Shown here: piece after piece, positions 24,941-34,494 of the stretch
Position numbering within the stretch: the stretch's first letter is position 1
Layout of the letters: each line of letters opens with the position of its first letter
Assembly: GCA_964563295.1 (NCBI GenBank)
Contig: CAZLWX010000021.1
Span: 1-43,359 of the forward strand
DNA from: Chryseosolibacter sp964563295
GTDB taxonomy: Bacteria > Bacteroidota > Bacteroidia > Cytophagales > Cyclobacteriaceae
DNA: 43,359 bases
Direction of reading: 5' to 3'
The notes under the pieces: generated by a model
Told to the model about the DNA's origin: nothing
The model's input: only the letters and a program-made list of their open reading frames with translations
Databases searched by the model: none
Made by a program: the position numbers and the translations under genes

Positions 24941-26533
24941 ATGCGCTGGTTCCTGATCATATTCCTTTGCTCTGCCATTACTGCCGCTTCGCAGGACAAC
25001 GAGCGCAACCGCAAACCTGAAATCACCGGCCAGCGAGAAATTCAGACTGACGAGGATGAACCGGTTGAAATCCAGATCACCGACCTCTACGTGAAAGACC
25101 CCGACGACTGGTGGTTTCCTTTTGGATTCACCATGCAGCTGTACGAAGGGAAGAACTATACGCTCGACGGCAACACCGTGATTCCGGATCAAAACTTTAA
25201 CGGAATCCTTACCGTGCCAGTCACCGTGAACGATGGTGAAGACGACAGCAAAAAATTTGACCTCAAAGTCGACGTGGAGCCTATAAACGACCTGCCCGTT
25301 ATTACAGGACAGTCCGACATCATCACCCAGGAAGGACAACCCGTGACCATCCGCCTCGAACATCTTTCAGTCACAGACCCGGACAGTGACTATCCTGGCG
25401 ACTTTCTACTCATCATTCACCCATCAACCGATGGACGCTACACGGTATCAGGCACTACTGTTACGCCGAACTTCGGAACTACAGGCCAACTCGGTGTGAT
25501 GATCCATGTCAACGATGGATTGGACAACTCATTACCTTTTGAGCTTATCGTAAACGTGTTGCCCGCCAATCGTCCACCCGTCATCGTTGGACAAGTGGAT
25601 GTCGGGATTAATGAAGACGACCATTACCAGATCGGCTTCGAAGACATCACCGTTCAGGATCCCGACAACGATTATCCGTCCGATTTTGCGATCCGTGTAT
25701 TGCCGGGCGAAAACTATTCAAGCTCGGAAAACGACATAACTCCTCAAAAGGACTTCTTTGGCGTCCTGGCGGTCAATGTCGTGGCGAATGACGGCACAAG
25801 CGATAGCGAGGTATTTCCGTTCAGGATCGATGTTGCTCCGGTGAATGACCCTCCGGTAATCTCGAATCTTGAGGACGCAGCCCTGGAATACGAGCAGCAA
25901 GGTACATTGATCATTACTGAAGAAATCCGCCTTTCAGACTCCGACAATGAGACCTTGATCGGCGCCACTGTCGCGTTTCAGGCTGATCGATATCTGCCGG
26001 GAGTCGATGGGCTGGAATGCGTTCCTCCGGTACCGGGAATCACGGCAACATTCGACGTCGCACAGGGCATCTTATTACTTAGTGGAGTTGCGAGCTGCGA
26101 TGAGTATCAGCAGGTCCTTCGCTCGGTGCGGTACAGTTTCCGGGACGAAGCTGGAATAGCTTTTCAAAACAAGATCATCATTTTCACAGCCTCGGATGGC
26201 GAAGCTGTAAGTCAGCCCGCGCGGCGGATTATCGGCGGCCCGGAGGTCATGATTGATCTTGACATACCGACCGCTTTTACACCAAACGGTGATTTGACAA
26301 ACGACACGTGGAAGATTACGCCACTGGAAACTTATGGTGAGTTGAACGATCCAATCGTGCGCGTCTACAACAGGTTAGGTTATTTGCTCTTTGAGTCCTC
26401 GGGCTTCGAACGCGAATGGGATGGGCGCGTTAATGGTCAACTCCTGCCATCAGACACCTACTTTTATACCATCGATTTCCGGAGCCCGGCAACCAGGAAA
26501 ACGTTTAAGGGTGTGGTTACTATTTTGCGCTGA
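24941..26533 (+). CDS. Secreted cadherin-like (tandem-95) repeat protein with CHU_C T9SS domain
   Basis: 530 residues from MRWFLIIFLCSAITAASQ, a good signal peptide; the frame is open 16 codons further upstream without family-like sequence. Four beta-sandwich repeats of ~90 residues each start with a hallmark such as PEITGQREIQTDEDEPVEIQ, PVITGQSDIITQEGQPVTI, PVIVGQVDVGINEDDH and PVISNLEDAALEYEQQ, and each contains D-P-D-(N/D/S) calcium-type loops (KDPDDW, TDPDSDYP, QDPDNDYP). The last ~85 residues are the gliding-motility-associated domain (AFTPNGDLTNDTWKI, VYNRLGYLLF, SDTYFYTIDF). So it is probably a calcium-stabilised surface protein exported by the type IX system. It ends 7 bases before the stop of the convergent GH57 gene. 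Confidence 0.87.
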   Translation: MRWFLIIFLCSAITAASQDNERNRKPEITGQREIQTDEDEPVEIQITDLYVKDPDDWWFPFGFTMQLYEGKNYTLDGNTVIPDQNFNGILTVPVTVNDGEDDSKKFDLKVDVEPINDLPVITGQSDIITQEGQPVTIRLEHLSVTDPDSDYPGDFLLIIHPSTDGRYTVSGTTVTPNFGTTGQLGVMIHVNDGLDNSLPFELIVNVLPANRPPVIVGQVDVGINEDDHYQIGFEDITVQDPDNDYPSDFAIRVLPGENYSSSENDITPQKDFFGVLAVNVVANDGTSDSEVFPFRIDVAPVNDPPVISNLEDAALEYEQQGTLIITEEIRLSDSDNETLIGATVAFQADRYLPGVDGLECVPPVPGITATFDVAQGILLLSGVASCDEYQQVLRSVRYSFRDEAGIAFQNKIIIFTASDGEAVSQPARRIIGGPEVMIDLDIPTAFTPNGDLTNDTWKITPLETYGELNDPIVRVYNRLGYLLFESSGFEREWDGRVNGQLLPSDTYFYTIDFRSPATRKTFKGVVTILR

Positions 26534-26540
26534 GTCCCCC

Positions 26541-28937
26541 CTATTCAACTTTCACTCCGAGGTTGTCGCCCAGCAGCCAGAACTGCTTTTTCCATTCGGG
26601 CGTGCGGCCATTGTCATCGGCGATCTGGCGCGAAATCTCAAAGAAGAGATTCTGACTGCGATACAAGTTCGGCCTGAGATTGAATTTAACCATCAGGGGG
26701 AAGAGCCGGTTTAAGCGCTCAATACGTTTGTAGCTATCACCTTCGGCCGCAATGCGCTTAAGTTCCTTAAAGATGCTGTCGCCAGCGAAACGCTCGACCT
26801 TGCCGGGATCTTCAATCCGGAGATCCCATTTCACCAGCTCGCTCATGATACGCTCGACTTGACGAATGTTGATCTTGTCTGTCTGAAAGCATTTGACCAG
26901 GTCGGCATTCAGTATGTACTCGAACGAAGTCTTATAAGCATTGGGGATGGGAATGCCGTTGTGGTGCAGCGCTACGACCAAAGGGTAGTCGCGGTTGTAA
27001 ATTCGCCGAAGCGATTCCTCCAGGTCAAGCATGCTCTGCTGGGTGATGAAGTTGAACACTTTACGTTTTTCATCCTGGAACAGCTGCCAGATCGTGTATT
27101 TTTCGGGACCGAAGTATGTTTGCATCAGTCCGATGATATCACCCAGTCTGCCCTCTTCAAAGGCATTAATCATGCGGACCTGCATGCTGGCGAATTTTTC
27201 CTCCTCCATCTCGAGCGAAATGTTGCCGATGATATTGTGTTTTCCCATGTAGATCACGGCGAATGCAAACCGCTTCTCCGACCTGGTGACGTTCGATTTC
27301 ACCCGTGTAATCCCGAGAACCAACTTCTGTTCGCCGGCTTCTTTTCTGACAAAGACCTCATTTGCCGTTGTGTAGTTGTACACAGGGAAAGCATCGGGGT
27401 CGTCCTCAAAGATGCTCGACACGGCGTAGTGCATGCCCACGCGTTGTAAGTTGATTTTTGACGGAAGGACAAACTTATTATAGATGATAGAAGCGTTCTG
27501 AAGGCCTGGTACGTTGCTCGGCACATCCTCCAGCCTCCTCCTGAATTCCATTTCAAGGTTGTCATCATTGATCTGGCTCACGAGTTGCATCGCGCGGCAG
27601 GCATATTGCATGATCTGCGTTGTTTCAATGCCGGAAACTTCATCAAAGAACCACCCGCAACTGGTGTACATGAGCATGGCGTTGCGCTGTACTTCCATCA
27701 ACCGAAGGGCATGACTGGGTTCGACGTTCCGGGTGCAATGGTCACGCAGGAATTTCCGGATGTTCTCGTCATTGCGCTTCAGAATCACATTAATGTAATC
27801 ATTTCGAGCTTCCCACGGGTCGCGAAGAAATTCCGACGCCTCACGTTCAAATATCTTTTCTAATTCAAAGCGCAGCCAGTCCAGAGTCTCCCGTAGAGGT
27901 TTGCGCCAACGCTGATGCCAGTTGGGTTTACCACCCGTGTTGCAGCCACAGTCATTCCTCCACCGTTCGACCCCATGGGCGCAACTCCAGGATGTATTCT
28001 CATGTATGAGCGCCTCATACTCGGGAGCATGTAGCGACAGGAACTGCGAATAGTTGGTAAGGTCATACGATTTGCTGCGCTCGATGAAATCCAGGCAGAA
28101 CGCCAGGGCCATATCACCGTGCTTATGATGGTGTCCGTAAGTCTCACCATCAGTGGCGATGTGTGCCAGTTGTGGCTCAGGACTCGCCGAATCCAGGCTG
28201 GCAACAAGGCTCTCGGCGAATTTCCTGCCATCGTTGAGCAAGCCACTGAAGGCTACCGACTGGGAAATTTCACCATTATAGAAAAACAGGATTATGGATT
28301 TCCCGGAAGGAAGATTAAGGACATAAGGCCTTCTCGGATCAATGGGTTTCTGTCCGGTGTTGACCCAGGCCCCGTCTCCAATCCGCCTGAACGAACGCGC
28401 CTGGCTTGGAGCCAGAATGGTGAATCGTATTTGGTGCGATGCCAGCAGCTCCAGCGTTTCAATGTCGACAGCAGTCTCCGCGAGCCACATACCTTCAGGC
28501 TTGCGACTGAATCGATATTCAAAATCGCGTATACCCCAAATGATCTGCGTCTCCTTGTCCCTGCGCGTAGCCAGGGGCATGATGACATGATTGTACACCT
28601 GGGCGAGGGCCGATCCATGACCGCCGAAGTTGACCATGCTGTCGCGGTCGGCCTGCAGGATAGCCTCGTAGGTTTCAGTGTCGTAGTGCTCCATCCACGA
28701 TAGCAGCGTCGGGCCAAAATTGAAGCTCATCCGGGAATAGTTGTTCGTGATCTTCTTGATCACTCCCTTGCTGTCGAGGATACGCGAGGCGGTATTCGGC
28801 CCGTAACATTCCGCGGTGATGCGCTCGTTCCAGTCGTGGTAAGGGTGTGCCGAATCCTGAACCTCTATCACTTCCAGCCAGGCATTTTCACGTGGAGGTT
28901 GATAAAAATGCCCGTGGATACAAATATATTTTTTCAA
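26541..28937 (-). CDS. GH57-family (DUF3536) alpha-glucan-active enzyme
   Basis: 798 residues, usual for DUF3536 members. GH57 regions are visible: IHGHFYQPPRENAW at the N terminus, the nucleophile Glu154 in GMWLAETAVD, and the acid Asp263 in ATDGETYGHHHKHGD. The remainder (HENTSWSCAHGVERWRNDCGC, and helical regions to the end) is the DUF3536 part. GH57 includes alpha-amylases, 4-alpha-glucanotransferases and branching enzymes; for this subfamily the reaction is not established. No signal peptide, so cytosolic. It is the last gene of the alpha-glucan cluster, 61 bases after glgB, which suggests action on the stored or GlgE-made glucan (trimming, or release of maltose/maltodextrins). Confidence 0.88.
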   Translation of the reverse strand: MKKYICIHGHFYQPPRENAWLEVIEVQDSAHPYHDWNERITAECYGPNTASRILDSKGVIKKITNNYSRMSFNFGPTLLSWMEHYDTETYEAILQADRDSMVNFGGHGSALAQVYNHVIMPLATRRDKETQIIWGIRDFEYRFSRKPEGMWLAETAVDIETLELLASHQIRFTILAPSQARSFRRIGDGAWVNTGQKPIDPRRPYVLNLPSGKSIILFFYNGEISQSVAFSGLLNDGRKFAESLVASLDSASPEPQLAHIATDGETYGHHHKHGDMALAFCLDFIERSKSYDLTNYSQFLSLHAPEYEALIHENTSWSCAHGVERWRNDCGCNTGGKPNWHQRWRKPLRETLDWLRFELEKIFEREASEFLRDPWEARNDYINVILKRNDENIRKFLRDHCTRNVEPSHALRLMEVQRNAMLMYTSCGWFFDEVSGIETTQIMQYACRAMQLVSQINDDNLEMEFRRRLEDVPSNVPGLQNASIIYNKFVLPSKINLQRVGMHYAVSSIFEDDPDAFPVYNYTTANEVFVRKEAGEQKLVLGITRVKSNVTRSEKRFAFAVIYMGKHNIIGNISLEMEEEKFASMQVRMINAFEEGRLGDIIGLMQTYFGPEKYTIWQLFQDEKRKVFNFITQQSMLDLEESLRRIYNRDYPLVVALHHNGIPIPNAYKTSFEYILNADLVKCFQTDKINIRQVERIMSELVKWDLRIEDPGKVERFAGDSIFKELKRIAAEGDSYKRIERLNRLFPLMVKFNLRPNLYRSQNLFFEISRQIADDNGRTPEWKKQFWLLGDNLGVKVE

Positions 28938-28998
28938 AAATCAGCGGGATTATGCGATAAGACTTCGTTTCGATGGCGGTAGCAAGCACGCGGCGACC

Positions 28999-30969
28999 CT
29001 ATGTTCCTATGTCATCAAGCTCGAACTCGACTATTTCCTGTTCGAGTTTGAGCACGGTTACACCGAGTGGGGGTAAAGTTAAAGAAACGGAATAATCCCT
29101 GCCATGAAATTTTACAGGCGAGGTGACCAACAGGCCACCATTCAATACTCCACTCCCGCCGTAGCGCAGGGCGTCTGAGTTAAAGATCTCTTTCCATCGT
29201 CCACGGGAGGGCACACCGATCCGGTAATGTTGCCGCACTTCGGGAGTGAAATTGCAAACGACGATCAGCACATCCTCACGGGCGTCCCCTTGCCGCTGAA
29301 AGGCTATAACGCTGCTCTCCCGGTCGGCATAGTCTATCCACTGGAAGCCGCGATGATCGAACTGATATTGATACAAGGCCGGCTCTGACCGGTACAGGTT
29401 ATTGAGGTCTCGGAGGGTATGGCTTATACCCTGGTGCACAGGATATTCAAGCAAGTGCCAGTCGAGGCTTCGATCGTGATTCCACTCCGCACTCTGCCCG
29501 AACTCGCCCCCCATGAAGATCAGTTTGCTGCCGGGATGCATGAACATATAACTGAAGAGCAATCGAAGGTTAGCGAACCGGCGCCATTCGTCGCCCGGCA
29601 TTCGGCCGATCAGCGAACCTTTCCCGTGTACAACCTCATCATGCGACAGGGGCAGCATGAAATTCTCCGTGAACGCATACATGATACTGAATGTGATCTC
29701 ATTCTGATGATACTTGCGGTGCACCGGATCAAGTTTGAAGTAGTGAAGTGTATCGTGCATCCAGCCCATCATCCATTTCTGGCCGAACCCCAGTCCTCCC
29801 AGGTATGTCGGTTTTGAAACGCCCGTCCACGATGTCGATTCTTCTGCGATGGTAGTCGCATCAGGGAAATGGCCATAAACAACCTCATTCATTTCCTTCA
29901 GGAACGTGATCGCTTCGATATTCTCGTTGCCGCCGTATTGATTGGGAATCCACTCCCCTGCCTTGCGCGAATAGTCGAGATACAACATTGATGCAACGGC
30001 GTCAACACGCAGGCCGTCGACATGATATCGATCAAGCCAGAACAATGCGTTACTGATCAGGAAACTGCGCACCTCATTGCGTCCATAATTGAAAATATAA
30101 CTCTTCCAGTCCGGATGAAAGCCTTTTCTCGGGTCCTCATGCTCGTACAGAAAAGTTCCGTCGAACTTGTATAGTCCATGAACATCTCCCGGAAAATGAG
30201 AAGGCACCCAGTCCAGGATCACGCCAATACCTGCCTGATGAAAACAATCGATCATGTACATCAAGTCCGAGGGACTTCCGTAACGACTTGTGGGAGCAAA
30301 ATATGAGGTGATTTGATATCCCCATGAACCGTAAAATGGGTGTTCCATCAAGGGCAGAAATTCGACGTGGGTGAATCCCAGGTCCCGGACATACCTTACG
30401 AGTTCCTGAGCGAGTTCCGGATATGTCAGTGAACGTCCACCTTCCTCGATCTTTTTCCGCCAGGAACCGATATGCACTTCATAAACAGAAAAGGGCTGCG
30501 GTTTCCCGGCCCGTTCTTTTCTTGTCTCCAGCCACTTCTGATCCTTCCATTCGTATCGGGGTTCCCAGAGAATCGACGCTGTTCGCGGTGGTAGTTCGGC
30601 ATACGACGCAAACGGATCGGCTTTTTCCAGCACCTCTCCCGTGTTCGAATGAATCGAATACTTATAGGCGTCACCGTGCGTCACATCTGGAAAGAATCCC
30701 TCCCAGATGCCGGACTGGTCCCATCGCGGATTCAACTTATGAACACCGGCCTGCCAATCGTTGAAGTAACCGATAACAGAAACAGATCGGGCATTAGGAG
30801 CCCACACCGCAAAATAAGCGCCCCGCTGATCGCCATGTTCCACGATCCGCGCGCCGAGCTTTTCATAAAGCTTGAAGTGCTTTCCGCTCTTAAACAAATG
30901 AATATCGTAGTCGGTCAGCAGGCTGAAGTGCGCCGCTACCGCTGTATCCTTCTTGCTTTTTTTCGCCAT
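28999..30969 (-). CDS. glgB: 1,4-alpha-glucan branching enzyme
   Basis: 656 residues, the typical GH13_9 GlgB. An N-terminal CBM48-like domain (about 48-110, WAPNARSVSVIGYFNDW) precedes the barrel. Catalytic nucleophile Asp323 (GLRVDAVASM), acid Glu376 (TIAEESTSW) and Asp444 (LPLSHDEVVHGKGSL) are all present. It cuts alpha-1,4 chains and rejoins them as alpha-1,6 branches. The cluster order places it with GlgE, which makes the linear chains it branches. The start MAKKSKKDTAVAA fits; the gap to the upstream treS-mak stop is 26 bases. Confidence 0.96.
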   Translation of the reverse strand: MAKKSKKDTAVAAHFSLLTDYDIHLFKSGKHFKLYEKLGARIVEHGDQRGAYFAVWAPNARSVSVIGYFNDWQAGVHKLNPRWDQSGIWEGFFPDVTHGDAYKYSIHSNTGEVLEKADPFASYAELPPRTASILWEPRYEWKDQKWLETRKERAGKPQPFSVYEVHIGSWRKKIEEGGRSLTYPELAQELVRYVRDLGFTHVEFLPLMEHPFYGSWGYQITSYFAPTSRYGSPSDLMYMIDCFHQAGIGVILDWVPSHFPGDVHGLYKFDGTFLYEHEDPRKGFHPDWKSYIFNYGRNEVRSFLISNALFWLDRYHVDGLRVDAVASMLYLDYSRKAGEWIPNQYGGNENIEAITFLKEMNEVVYGHFPDATTIAEESTSWTGVSKPTYLGGLGFGQKWMMGWMHDTLHYFKLDPVHRKYHQNEITFSIMYAFTENFMLPLSHDEVVHGKGSLIGRMPGDEWRRFANLRLLFSYMFMHPGSKLIFMGGEFGQSAEWNHDRSLDWHLLEYPVHQGISHTLRDLNNLYRSEPALYQYQFDHRGFQWIDYADRESSVIAFQRQGDAREDVLIVVCNFTPEVRQHYRIGVPSRGRWKEIFNSDALRYGGSGVLNGGLLVTSPVKFHGRDYSVSLTLPPLGVTVLKLEQEIVEFELDDIGT

Positions 30970-30995
30970 GTATCTCCCTGTTTAGAAATATGGAA

Positions 30996-33900
30996 TCAAG
31001 CCTGGGCCGGCTTTTTCTTCCTCTTCTCTTCCTTCTCACGGATATAGCGGTTCACCAGGTAATGGATGCCGCGCAGCGGGACTATAGTCCAGTCTGGACG
31101 CCCGTTCAGCTCATATCCAAGTTCATAAATCGCCTTCTCAATGAGAAATGTCCGGATCAGTGTATCATCCTGCTCCGAAAGATCTGTGCCCATACCCATT
31201 CCCTCCATGTACGCTCCCAGGTAAAACCTTGACACGTAATGTTGCCATTGCTCGGCCGCCTGTTCGAGGAGTTCCAGGTCTTTTTCCCGGTAATTCTCGT
31301 TCAATAACAATTTGCCAAAGGCTGCATAATGAAATGACCTCATCATGCCTGCGACGTCCTTGAAGGCATTCTTCTTCAACCGTCGTTCACTGAATGAAAA
31401 TCCGGGCTCACCCTCAAAGTCGATGATGACAAAATCCTTTCCAGTAAACAGAACCTGTCCAAGGTGATAGTCACCGTGTATACGGATCTTGACGGCGTTC
31501 ATCTTAACCTGGTAGATTTCACTGAATGATTCAAGAATTGTGTCTTCAAGGGCCAACACCTCGCGCGCGAACTCTTGTACGGACGGATCAAGTTTCTTCA
31601 ATGATGCCTCCAGTAATCCAAACCGGTCTCGAAGCAGCTTCCGTAGCGACGAATAAAGCGACCGTTGATAGTTCGGCGTAAAGGGTTCCGGGGCGAATGC
31701 GGCATTGGTCGAATCCGACGCCAGCGCCAGGTGCATTTCCGCAGTGCGCTGGCCCAGCCGCACGGGTTCGCCCCCTGGCACCTCCGACACCCCACCCACC
31801 TCGAAGTCACGATGCCCCTCGAGGAATCGTTCCACGACCCCCTCGTTCTCTTCCGCCGCAAAAGTACACGTCGAATACACGAGCGCTCCGCNNNNNNNNN
31901 NGCTGGCCCAGCCGCACGACGCGTTCGTAGAAACCTCTCCCAATAAATTCCTGGATGAGATCGGGCGCTTCTTCGAAACGGATCGCAGGAGCATTCACGA
32001 GCCTGGGAAGCTTGATGTTCCTTGCCCTGGTGATTACGCGCTCAAAGTAACGGCCCACGGAATCAACCGTCATTGACCAGGCTTCACCCTGGTTGTCGAC
32101 CTTTTCCTGCAACAGACCGAATACAATGGTCTTCCCGTCGGCATCTTTATACTCGACGCTTCCGGCATATCGCGGGCAATTCCTGAATGTGGTATGTTCG
32201 GTGAGAAACCTCACCAGCTCCAGGTCTGGATTGATTTCCTTTTCGATCTTCCGGTAGAATTTAAAGAAATACCGGTCGTTATAAATGATGGCGGTGTTGC
32301 TCTGATCTGCTTTGAGAATCCTGGAATCGATCGCATCGGACTCCGGTTTGGCAAAGACGCCTGAATTGAATTCAAGGATGGCCGATTCATTTTTTATGCG
32401 CGCCTTTTTCTCCATCGCGGAGAACAAGAAGTCACGGAACTTCTTGTCGTAGCTGCTGTCCATGATGAAGCCTGCTTTTCCCTGTAATTCTCCCCGGCAC
32501 ACGACACTTTGAGCGGTATACTCAACACGTTCAAGGATACTGTCAGAGGGTACAAATGTCAATGGCAGAAAGTAATATTCAGGAAGACGCTGCACGTAAT
32601 GCACCTCGATCACCATCAGGAAATGCATATCGCCTTCGATTTTCAATGGGATGGAGAGGTGTATTCCCATCTTACTGATTACTTTCGCTTTCCCCCCAAA
32701 CCACCGGCACTTCTTCATGAAGGGCGGCAATATTTTCCTTTCAAACAGTCGCGCCTGATTATAATTATCGAGCAGTCGTTCCCATGAAAGATCGCTCTTG
32801 ATTAGTGGTAGTTCACCGCTTGCCTCGCCCTTCTCACGCTTCTCGGCTGTGTCGACCTGGAACCAGAAGTACCCATAAGGACCAATAGTAATGTTATAGT
32901 CGCCATCTCCCACGCTCATGAAGCGGTTCTGACTGAATACCTCCGTGATATCTGAATCACGGTACTCCGACAGATCGAGGGTGGTAGCCTGCGAAAACTG
33001 CGACAAGTTGGCCACGACAATTACGCGTTGAGCGTCGTACGTCCTTACAAACGCAAGTATTTTGGCGTTGGAGCTTTCGATAAATCTCATTTCGCCACGG
33101 CCAAAAATATTGAGCCGCCTCCGCATGGCCAGAACATGTTTAAGCCACCACAACAACGACGACGGATTTTCATCCTGCGCCGCCACATTCACCGACTCAT
33201 AGCGATAAACCGGGTCGGTGATTACCGGAAGGTGGAGACGTTGAGGGTTGGTCCTCGAAAAACCTGCATTGAGGTTCATGTTCCACTGCATCGGTGTGCG
33301 GACTCCGAAACGATCTCCGAGGTAGACATTATCCCCCATCCCAATCTCGTCGCCATAGTACAGCACCGGCGTTCCGGGCAACGATAGCAGGATGGTGTAC
33401 AGCAGTTCTATCTTGCGCCGGTCGTTATTCAGCAGTGGCGCCAGCCTCCTCCGAATGCCTATGTTAAATTTTGTGTGGGGGTCATTTGCATAGGCTTTGA
33501 ACAGATAGTCCTTTTCCTCCTCCGTGACCATTTCGAGGCCTAGCTCGTCGTGGTTCCGGAGAAAGAGGGCCCATTGACTGTTGTGAGGTGTTGCCGGAGT
33601 CTGGTCCATAATGTCCACAATCGGGAAGCTATCCTCGGTCCGCAAGGCAAGAAACAACCGCGGCATCAAGGGATAGTGGAAGCTCATGTGGCATTCCCGT
33701 CCATCGCCGAAGTATGTCGCAGCATCTTCAGGCCAAAGGTTCGCTTCAGCAATGAGGATGCGGTTCTTGTAATATTTGTCGACATGAGCCCGCAGTTTTC
33801 GCAGGAAGGCATGAGTTTGAGGAAGATTTTCACAGCTCGTTCCTTCTTCTTCAAAGAGAAAAGTGACTGAGGGCAGGCGAAAACCATCGACGCCAAGTTT

Positions 33901-34494
33901 CATCCAGAAGTCGACGACCTTGATCATCTCCAGTTGCACCTCGGCGTTGTCATAATTCAGTTCAGGCTGATGTTGATAGTAGCGGTGCCAATAATAGGCT
34001 TTCGCCTCGGCATCGTACGTCCAGTTGCCGGAACTGTCTTCAGCGAACAGCACCCTCGCCTCTTTGTATCTCTCGGGTGTATCGCTCCAGACGTAGAAAT
34101 CGCGCGTGCGAGAGCCGGGCTTGCTTTTTCTCGCTTTCCGGAACCAGGAATGCTGATCGGATGTGTGATTAAGAATCAGTTCCGTTATCACTCTAATGCC
34201 GCGGCGGTGGGCTTCTTTGAGGAACTGCTTAAAGTCGGCAAGCGTGCCGTAATCGGGATGCACACCGTAGTAATCGGTGACATCATAACCATCGTCCTTT
34301 AACGGCGACGGATAAAATGGAAGCAGCCAGATCGTGTTGACCCCAAGGTCTTCGAGGTAGTCGAGCTTTTGAATTAGCCCCTGGAAGTCGCCGATGCCGT
34401 CGTCGTTGCTGTCGTAGAAAGAGCGAACATGCAGCTCGTAGATGACAGCATCCTTAAACCAAAGCGGATCGGTGTTCTTGCTCGCCGGAATCAT
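30996..34494 (-). CDS. treS: TreS-maltokinase fusion, interrupted in this assembly; TreS nucleophile replaced by Pro
   Basis: Fusion of a GH13_16 trehalose-synthase domain (about residues 1-550) and a maltokinase (Mak/Pep2) domain. Reading 34494-31902 and 31764-30996 together, with the insert at 31748-31901 removed, gives one frame of about 1114 residues, the normal size. TreS: DSNDDGIGDFQGLIQKLDYL, Glu250 in ILIAEANLWPED and Asp316 in FLRNHDELGLEM are present, but the nucleophile motif GFRLDAV reads GFRLPSV (Pro208, codon 33873-33871). Mak: IHGDYHLGQVLF and VIIDFEGEP, the kinase catalytic and Mg motifs, are intact. The usual role is trehalose to maltose, then maltose to maltose-1-phosphate for GlgE; here the first step looks impaired. 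The start overlaps the glgE stop (TAATG). Confidence 0.88.
31748..31901 (-). other. Foreign RsmB/NOL1-like fragment plus 10-N gap inside the maltokinase (likely misassembly)
   Basis: 127 bases of GC-rich sequence (31765-31891) encode GALVYSTCTFAAEENEG-VVERFL, a motif of RNA m5C methyltransferases (RsmB/RsmF, catalytic STC), not of maltokinase. Next to it lie 10 N (31892-31901). A 17-base sequence, GCTGGCCCAGCCGCACG, occurs at 31748-31764 and again at 31902-31918. Deleting one copy plus the insert (154 bases) restores ...YERVVRLGQ-RTAEMHLALAS in frame. A chimeric join at a chance overlap explains all of this. Confidence 0.8.

Noticed and set aside
31748..31918. Transposon insertion with a 17-base target-site duplication.
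   Set aside because: No inverted ends or transposase; the inserted piece is a methyltransferase gene fragment touching an N gap, better explained by a false join.
30996..31994. Separate gene for a 332-residue kinase starting inside the foreign insert.
   Set aside because: The apparent start arises from the N gap and insert; the frame is the C-terminal part of the TreS-Mak fusion.
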